64,000 bases of DNA from positions 279,401 to 343,400 of the forward strand of contig CAJTVU010000004.1 of the NCBI GenBank assembly GCA_910580235.1, read 5' to 3'. Source of the DNA: an uncultured Dorea sp. (lineage in GTDB: Bacteria; Bacillota; Clostridia; Lachnospirales; Lachnospiraceae). Positions 59,361-64,000 of the stretch are shown here, in pieces (within the stretch, counting starts at the first letter, position 1; every line of letters starts with the position of its first letter). The notes under the pieces were generated by a model. It had not been told where the DNA came from, made no database searches, and saw only the letters and a program-made list of their open reading frames with translations. A program made the translations under genes and the position numbers.

Positions 59361-60086
59361 TTAGATCTTTGCTACATACTCAAATGGAAGCGGTACAATC
59401 TTTCCAGGTGTCTCGATTGCAACCAGCTGTTCAAGAGCTGCCTTAACGATCTGTGTCTGCTGTTCAACATTGTGCGGCCCACCTGCGTTAGCGCCCATAG
59501 GTACTAACGGAGCAACTGCACGAGGAGTACCGGTCTGACGAACAACCGGAGGAAGAGCTGCAATAATAATTGTAGGAATTCCAGCTTCTTCAATCGCTCT
59601 CTGCACCAATACTGCAGAGCGGTGGCAGGTACCTCAGCCAGCGGTGAGGATTACTGCGTCTACATCCTCTTCTTTGAACATCTTTGCGATAGCCGGGCCT
59701 GTCTCGCCTTTGAACTTCTCCTGGTTTCCACCGCCGCCCATGAATCCTGCGTGTACAGGAGCACATGCTTTAATAAAGCCTTCTTTTGCCAGCTCATGGA
59801 TCCTGTCGATCGGGAACATACAGTTGATGTCTTTGTTAACATCACTGTTATCATATCCGCCATGGGATACCATCAATTCATCTGATGGCATAGTATCTGT
59901 TACCTTTCTCCACGTAAAGTCGCCGGCAAGATTGAATCTTTCCTGATCTTTGTGGTGAACGCCTGCTGCTGTCGCAAGAGCGATCGTCATATCTTTGAGC
60001 TCTTTCGTAACAGGAGTCCATACAGACGGTGGAGTAATAGGAACGAAGATTTCAGATTGTAAACCTTTAACAACCGTTAAACTCAT
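59361..60086 (-). CDS. prdB: D-proline reductase PrdB, selenoprotein (UGA = Sec)
   Basis: This 241-residue catalytic subunit reads through an in-frame TGA at 59634-59636 as selenocysteine, residue 151. The context is AVILTAG-U-GTCHRSAVL; the known PrdB of C. sticklandii has Sec at about this position. The part before the codon (MSLTVVKGLQSEIFVPITPP, VSHGGYDNSDVNKDINCMFP) and the part after (AIEEAGIPTIIIAALPPVVRQ) both match PrdB in the same frame, so this is not a broken gene. The selenol attacks D-proline bound to the PrdA pyruvoyl group. Starts 2 bp after the small upstream gene. Confidence 0.93.
59595..59621 (-). promoter_or_regulatory. SECIS-like hairpin for prdB
   Basis: 12 nt after the UGA the mRNA forms CTCTGCA-GTATTGG-TGCAGAG, a 7-bp stem extended by CG/CG with a 2-nt bulge. 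The distance and a G-containing apical loop fit a bacterial SECIS element bound by SelB. Confidence 0.75.
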
Positions 60087-60088
60087 TT

Positions 60089-60388
60089 TTAAACCTCCTT
60101 GTTATCATCCAAACGCTTACTCATTTCTTGTTGTTTGCGTCTTTCTTTTTCAATGTTGCTGACGTAGTGTTCATTTACCTCTGGCCCTAACTGCTCCGGA
60201 AAGCTCATGTTCCATCCGAATTCCTGTCCCACCTTCGGTTCAGTATCGCAGATGAACATCCTCTTCGGTGCTTTAAAGAACCCCAAGCGCCCTTTTAAGT
60301 CAACGCTGATGCTGCAATCATCAATGTCCACTACAACGCCTTCCATATAAATGATCTTATCGCCATAATTCAAACGTTTATTATTCAT
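60089..60388 (-). CDS. small conserved protein between prdA and prdB
   Basis: This 99-residue soluble protein begins MNNKRLNYGDKIIYMEGVVV then DIDDCSISVDLKGRLGFFKA, an N-terminal small beta-barrel-like region, and ends in a charged helix (NIEKERRKQQEMSKRLDDNK). I recall homologues in this position of other prd operons, annotated only as a CBO2463/CBO2479-type domain protein. A role in assembly or maturation of the reductase is inference from position alone. Coupled to prdA (14-bp gap) and prdB (2-bp gap). Confidence 0.72.
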   Translation of the reverse strand: MNNKRLNYGDKIIYMEGVVVDIDDCSISVDLKGRLGFFKAPKRMFICDTEPKVGQEFGWNMSFPEQLGPEVNEHYVSNIEKERRKQQEMSKRLDDNKEV

Positions 60389-60402
60389 TCAATACACCTG
60401 GT

Positions 60403-62250
60403 TTAGCTGTATTTTAATCTACGCTTCTCGCTCATTGGAAGTGCCTGCTCATTGTCAACAAGGTCAATCTTCTTGTTATAAGCGCTCTCAATTAACTCAA
60501 CGTTTGTAGACTTAACGTTTGGATTCCACTTCTTCTCAGCAGCCTTAACGTCTTCACCTGCCATAGCCGTCTTCAGTATAGCAAGAGCACGGACAGCGTC
60601 TTCTGGGCAAAGTGTATTGTTGCCAAGAATCTCATTCTCGATACCAGCCTCAGACTTGTTGTTGTCAACCATGTATGTCATATACTTGTTACCAACAACG
60701 AGCGCGCCCTGTACTGCACAATAGGACATTCCCACTACCGGAACACCTCTCATACCGATCTGCTCGATATGGCTTGCAAAGTCAATGTGGTTATTTCCAA
60801 AGCCTTCTGTTGTAACGAAAGCTCCGTCAGCATCCATCATCTCTACTGTATGGCCTACACGGCGGGATACATAGAACTTCTCAGCATTAATCTGAGGAGA
60901 GCCAACGAATACAACGCCGCAAAGGTCAACTTCCTCATCATGAAGAGCCTCAAGAACGAGCGGCTCTCTCCAATAGTGTCTGGACATCTCTTTTGACGCA
61001 GGCCCGATACATGTCAATGCGTGTATACATCCGTCAAGAACCTCGAGAGGAGATACGCATACCGGAACATTTCCTAAGTCTACGTTAGCCCTTGCTCCAA
61101 GAACGCCGACTGGCTCTACCGGAAGGATAAAGTTATCATGCATAGCGCCCTGTCCCATGATCTCTTTTACGATCACGACTTTCTTCTTGCCCGGACGGCG
61201 GACCTGCTTAAGCTCCTGGGTATCAGTCACAAGGCTGTCGTCAAGCTTCTTCATAACCTCACGGATCTCCTGTGTGATAACATCAAACGCTGTATGTGCA
61301 GCCATAGGCCCGCGACGCTCCATATTCGTCTTCTCCTGGATAACGATGTTACCTTTGATAAAGATCTCGCCTTTATCTGGACATCCCGGACGTCCCCACA
61401 TGATATTCTCATCGAGGTAGCCTTCTGAAGAACCGAACTCACCGATCTGGACTCCGCCTTCATCAACACCCGTAAGCATCATAACAACGCCGTCAAGCAC
61501 TCTCGTAACGCCTGTTCCAAGATCTGCATCATCTTCTTTTGTGGCGATCGGCTGAACGTCCATAACCGTCTCGGAATATGTGTGGTACAATTCAGGAGTA
61601 ATAATCTCAAGCTTAAAGTCTTTAACCAATTCCTGGTCTGCAATAACATCAGCCTCGATACCTTCGCGGATATAGAGAGTCGTTCCTTCGATCTTTGTCT
61701 CCGGCCCTCTCTTAACCTCTGTGATCGTATAGTGCTTTCTTGTCAGGCTCCTTACTACTTTCTCTTCGCTTGCCTCCGCTGCTGCCGGGGCTGCCGCGCC
61801 TGCTGCCGCCACTGGCGCTGCTACCGGAACTGCTGCGGCTCCGCCGCCAAGCGCTCCGACCGGAATCTCAAGATCGATATCTTTGCCTTCTCCGATGTGG
61901 ATCCTTAAAGTACCGCCTGCTGCCGGCGCAGCCGCAACGGGCGCTGCCGGCGCCTCTACTACTGCCTCTGCTGCCTCTTCTGCTACCGGAGCGCTCACTG
62001 CCTTCACTCCGTCTAATACGTCAGCTGTTAATGGCGCAAGAGAATCACATGTTTTTGTGAGCTTCGCCCCTAAAACTTCCTCGATGGTAAGACAGCCATC
62101 AAGGTTTAATAATCCTGAATCTACCAAATCATCGAAGATCGCTGGATCTTCCAGATTTGCAGGCTCAATTGTAATACCAGCTTCGGCTCTACAACATAAT
62201 ACCGCAGGATCATGAGCATGTTCTTTAGCTGTTTCAGCTGTGATTGACAT
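60403..62250 (-). CDS. prdA: D-proline reductase proprotein PrdA
   Basis: This 615-residue proprotein self-processes into two subunits, one with an N-terminal pyruvoyl group. The likely cleavage site is Thr413-Cys414 in CIHALTCIGPASKE, the context of the processed cysteine in C. sticklandii PrdA. Residues 1-75 precede an Ala/Pro-rich linker with a lipoyl-like GGTLRIHIGEGKDIDLEIPV stretch (about 112-131). The core (165-413) matches PrdD and the C-terminal part (414-615) matches PrdE. It reduces D-proline to 5-aminovalerate with PrdB. AAGGAGGG precedes the ATG. Confidence 0.93.
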   Translation of the reverse strand: MSITAETAKEHAHDPAVLCCRAEAGITIEPANLEDPAIFDDLVDSGLLNLDGCLTIEEVLGAKLTKTCDSLAPLTADVLDGVKAVSAPVAEEAAEAVVEAPAAPVAAAPAAGGTLRIHIGEGKDIDLEIPVGALGGGAAAVPVAAPVAAAGAAAPAAAEASEEKVVRSLTRKHYTITEVKRGPETKIEGTTLYIREGIEADVIADQELVKDFKLEIITPELYHTYSETVMDVQPIATKEDDADLGTGVTRVLDGVVMMLTGVDEGGVQIGEFGSSEGYLDENIMWGRPGCPDKGEIFIKGNIVIQEKTNMERRGPMAAHTAFDVITQEIREVMKKLDDSLVTDTQELKQVRRPGKKKVVIVKEIMGQGAMHDNFILPVEPVGVLGARANVDLGNVPVCVSPLEVLDGCIHALTCIGPASKEMSRHYWREPLVLEALHDEEVDLCGVVFVGSPQINAEKFYVSRRVGHTVEMMDADGAFVTTEGFGNNHIDFASHIEQIGMRGVPVVGMSYCAVQGALVVGNKYMTYMVDNNKSEAGIENEILGNNTLCPEDAVRALAILKTAMAGEDVKAAEKKWNPNVKSTNVELIESAYNKKIDLVDNEQALPMSEKRRLKYS

Positions 62251-62399
62251 ATTGATTTCCCTCCTTATTTGGTTTGCTTGTTATATATACAGCCGCGTAA
62301 GGCTTCCCGGCGTCTCCGCCTCGCGGACAGAAGAATCGGGGGTCTCCTGCCGGCGCCTTTCTGCGGACAGTAATACCAAAATAGCTCTTTCAGCGCTTC
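62251..62399. repeat. prdC-prdA spacer with hairpins
   Basis: No gene. The mRNA strand has CCGCG...CGCGG enclosing GGCG-GAGA-CGCC, and TGTCCGC occurs twice. Structure resembles the hairpin repeats of other spacers. No sigma-54 type -24/-12 motif was recognised. Confidence 0.4.
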
Positions 62400-63800
62400 C
62401 TAAAAGTCAATATCCTGGCTTACCTGTTTGGAGACTCTTAAGGTCCTGTACAATGCATGGCCTACGCTTCTCATAGCGTGGTCTGTCTGATGGAATACTT
62501 TAAGCCCCATCTTCGGCCCGGAAGCCATGACTGTGTTCGAACAGTCAGAGCAGTTGCCAATAATAATATACTCGCATCCGTCTTTCTTGAACTGCATATT
62601 GTTCTTGACCTGTCCCGGACAATTGCCTGGCCTTAAGCACTTAAGCGGTGCGCCCGGCTTATTCTCGATCGCCTGTTTACATTTTGCCACAGATACGACT
62701 TCTGCATTCATCTTCCCGGCAATTTCACGCATACGCTCTTCACTTCCGCCGCACGCGCATACAAGCACGCCCATCTTGGCTCCGTGAAGATCCGGGAACT
62801 CTACCGTAACGATAATGCCGCCGGTAGTCTTCGTGATCGGCGCGTCAAGCTCTGTCGACTTCCCTGTGAAGGCTCCGCCCATAATGATCTCACCGTATTT
62901 CCCATCGATCCCGCCTGCTCTCTCGATCAGCTCGCCAACGCTCACGCCTACTGGCACGTCCATGAATACGTGGGCTTTATTGCCGCCGTTCAGTTTCCCG
63001 CGGACTGTCAGATTCTTTGTGATGCACGGCTTCTTCTCATCAATAGCCTCTGCGATCTTCGCGACCGTCTCAAGGTTCAGGACGACAGACCGGGCTGCTG
63101 ACGGCAGCTGCAGCGTCGTAAGGTTCACGCCCAGGCACTCTCTCACTACCGCGCGCTCCTCGCCCATCGGGTAGATGTCAGGAAGAAGGTGCATCGTAAT
63201 GTCAGATTCGCCTGCAAGAGCCGCCTGCAATGTCTTGATAGCCTTCTGGTTCTTCTTCTTAATCGCAATGATCGCCTTATCGGCTTTCGTAATCTCCATG
63301 CTATACTTAATTCCTGTGATCACTTTGCCGCACTGCTCTTCAATCTGCCTGATGTTATGCTCCAGCCCCGGCTCGCACTCTGCCGCATTGATCAGTATAT
63401 AGCTGTGGTCCAGCTTGAATCCTTCCGGAAGCTCCGGATTGATCTCCGCATCAAGCTCGCCCATCTCTGTTGCGGAAAGGTCGATACCAAGCTTCACGCC
63501 CGTTGGGAATCCGGCTCCTCCCATCCCGACGATCCCCGCCGCCTTTACCATATCGAGCTTGCTTGCTCCTTCTGGAACATCGATCGGCTCAAACTCATCT
63601 GGCTGCTCTGCCGCCGGCTCAATAATGATACGGTCTTCCGTAATCTCCGCCACTTTTCCGTACACGCTGGCAAAGATATTCGCGCCAAGGCCTGTAGGCT
63701 TTGCGATCAAGGTGCCTTTTTTTACTTCATCGCCGACCTGAACGGCCGCTTCACATGGCGCCCCCACATGCTGACGCAGCAAAATCTGTACATTTCCCAT
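62400..63800 (-). CDS. prdC: proline reductase-associated electron transfer protein PrdC
   Basis: This 466-residue RnfC-like protein probably delivers electrons (from NADH or ferredoxin) to D-proline reductase. It has an N-terminal sandwich-hybrid segment (LLRQHVGAPCEAAVQVGDEV), then a NuoF/RnfC-type flavin fold GIVGMGGAGFPTGVKLG, a SLBB-like middle (VFMDVPVGVSVGELIERAGG), and a cysteine-rich C-terminus (CACGG, CLRPGNCPG, GNCSDCSNT). GGAG 9 nt before 63800 favours that ATG over the one at 63809. No in-frame UGA here, unlike PrdC of some species. Upstream of prdA. Confidence 0.9.
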   Translation of the reverse strand: MGNVQILLRQHVGAPCEAAVQVGDEVKKGTLIAKPTGLGANIFASVYGKVAEITEDRIIIEPAAEQPDEFEPIDVPEGASKLDMVKAAGIVGMGGAGFPTGVKLGIDLSATEMGELDAEINPELPEGFKLDHSYILINAAECEPGLEHNIRQIEEQCGKVITGIKYSMEITKADKAIIAIKKKNQKAIKTLQAALAGESDITMHLLPDIYPMGEERAVVRECLGVNLTTLQLPSAARSVVLNLETVAKIAEAIDEKKPCITKNLTVRGKLNGGNKAHVFMDVPVGVSVGELIERAGGIDGKYGEIIMGGAFTGKSTELDAPITKTTGGIIVTVEFPDLHGAKMGVLVCACGGSEERMREIAGKMNAEVVSVAKCKQAIENKPGAPLKCLRPGNCPGQVKNNMQFKKDGCEYIIIGNCSDCSNTVMASGPKMGLKVFHQTDHAMRSVGHALYRTLRVSKQVSQDIDF

Positions 63801-63844
63801 GACATCCATCTCCTTTACTGGTTTGCTAGGTTCTTGAAAATTTA

Positions 63845-63876
63845 ATAAATAAAACGGGGCCTCTTACTGCCCTTTT
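63845..63876 (-). terminator. hairpin between selC and prdC
   Basis: On the minus strand AAAAGGGC...GCCCCGTTTTATTTATT gives a short GC stem and T-rich tail. It may terminate selC or attenuate prdC; a weak TTGGGA-18-TATAAA promoter lies upstream (about 63886-63915). Confidence 0.4.
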
Positions 63877-63947
63877 ACTTATTCATTTATAAATCTTATC
63901 TATATATTCTCCCAACATTTCGTCCTTAATATGTGAGAGGCAAGATC

Positions 63948-64000
63948 TGGCGAGGGCATGTGGGAATCGAACCCACCCGGGACGCTCTTAACGCCCCACA
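63948..64000 (-). tRNA. selC: tRNA-Sec (selC), 3' part; 5' end beyond window
   Basis: The visible 53 nt carry a long variable arm (GGGGCG-TTAAGAG-CGTCCC), a T-arm GTGGG-TTCGATT-CCCAC, an acceptor 3' strand ATGCCCTC and an encoded GCCA end. The GGGGC...GGTCCCGG-type variable arm followed by the T-arm strongly resembles bacterial selC rather than Ser or Leu tRNAs. The UCA anticodon is outside the window, so identity rests on this part and on adjacency to the selenoprotein operon. Confidence 0.85.

Noticed and set aside
59634..59636. prdB as two genes or a nonsense-disrupted pseudogene
   Set aside because: Homology to PrdB continues in the same frame on both sides of the TGA, the codon is at the known Sec position, a hairpin follows at the right distance, and selC is adjacent.
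62251..62399. Sigma-54 promoter for prdA as in PrdR-regulated clusters
   Set aside because: No GG-N10-GC type -24/-12 element was seen in the spacer, and no prdR gene lies in the window.

Overview
The window looks like a chromosomal segment of a strictly anaerobic, amino-acid-fermenting Firmicute, most likely a Lachnospiraceae (Clostridium cluster XIVa, Clostridium scindens/Dorea-like). The grounds are the S10-spc-alpha gene order with a KOW protein between map and infA, zinc-type S14, a group A [FeFe] hydrogenase, and Stickland enzymes including a selenocysteine-containing D-proline reductase. The species is an inference, not something read directly.

Layout. 1-0.26 kb: end of a GntR/FCD regulator. 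0.3-6.5 kb (minus): OGG1-type glycosylase, OmpR regulator, sensor kinase, a ~305-bp inverted-repeat element, then an ABC ATPase/FtsX permease pair. 6.5-9.3 kb: ProX-type prolyl-tRNA deacylase, yaaA, DUF2871 and YitT membrane proteins, with two copies of a GGGGACG palindrome between them. 9.4-11.7 kb: polar amino-acid ABC transporter whose binding protein has its two lobes in swapped order. 11.8-13.4 kb: uppP and a HAD phosphatase. 13.5-17.9 kb: potA-potB-potCD polyamine transporter, with an extra domain in PotA and a PotC-PotD fusion. 18.1-21.7 kb: [FeFe] hydrogenase with a GltD-like flavoprotein. 21.9-39.2 kb: S10-spc-alpha ribosomal cluster, split into two transcription units by a terminator and promoter between infA and rpmJ, and carrying hairpin-rich repeats in several spacers. 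39.2-42.8 kb: direct repeats, a TetR/MFS cassette, an AbiEi-like remnant and a YczE-like protein. 43.0-46.8 kb (plus): LysR regulator, PutP proline symporter, TauE/SafE-like permease. 46.9-47.5 kb: YcxB-like protein. 47.6-64.0 kb (minus): Stickland block.

The Stickland block reads, in transcription order: selC (tRNA-Sec, cut by the window edge), prdC, prdA, a small conserved gene, prdB (in-frame UGA plus a SECIS-like hairpin), prdD, prdE, gcvT, gcvH, gcvPA, gcvPB, lplA, lpdA, fhs, fchA, folD. It joins an electron-accepting half (D-proline to 5-aminovalerate), its selenocysteine tRNA, an electron-donating half (glycine cleavage) and the folate C1 route to formate with ATP formation. PutP and the ProX-type deacylase fit a proline-centred physiology.

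Most notable: PrdD and PrdE together match PrdA split exactly at its predicted pyruvoyl-forming processing site; the amino-acid binding protein looks circularly permuted; PotA has two Ig-like repeats inside its C-terminal region; and several families of hairpin repeats, some with stem-preserving changes, lie in intercistronic spacers including the ribosomal protein cluster. Assignments come from reading the sequence; no database search or folding program was run.
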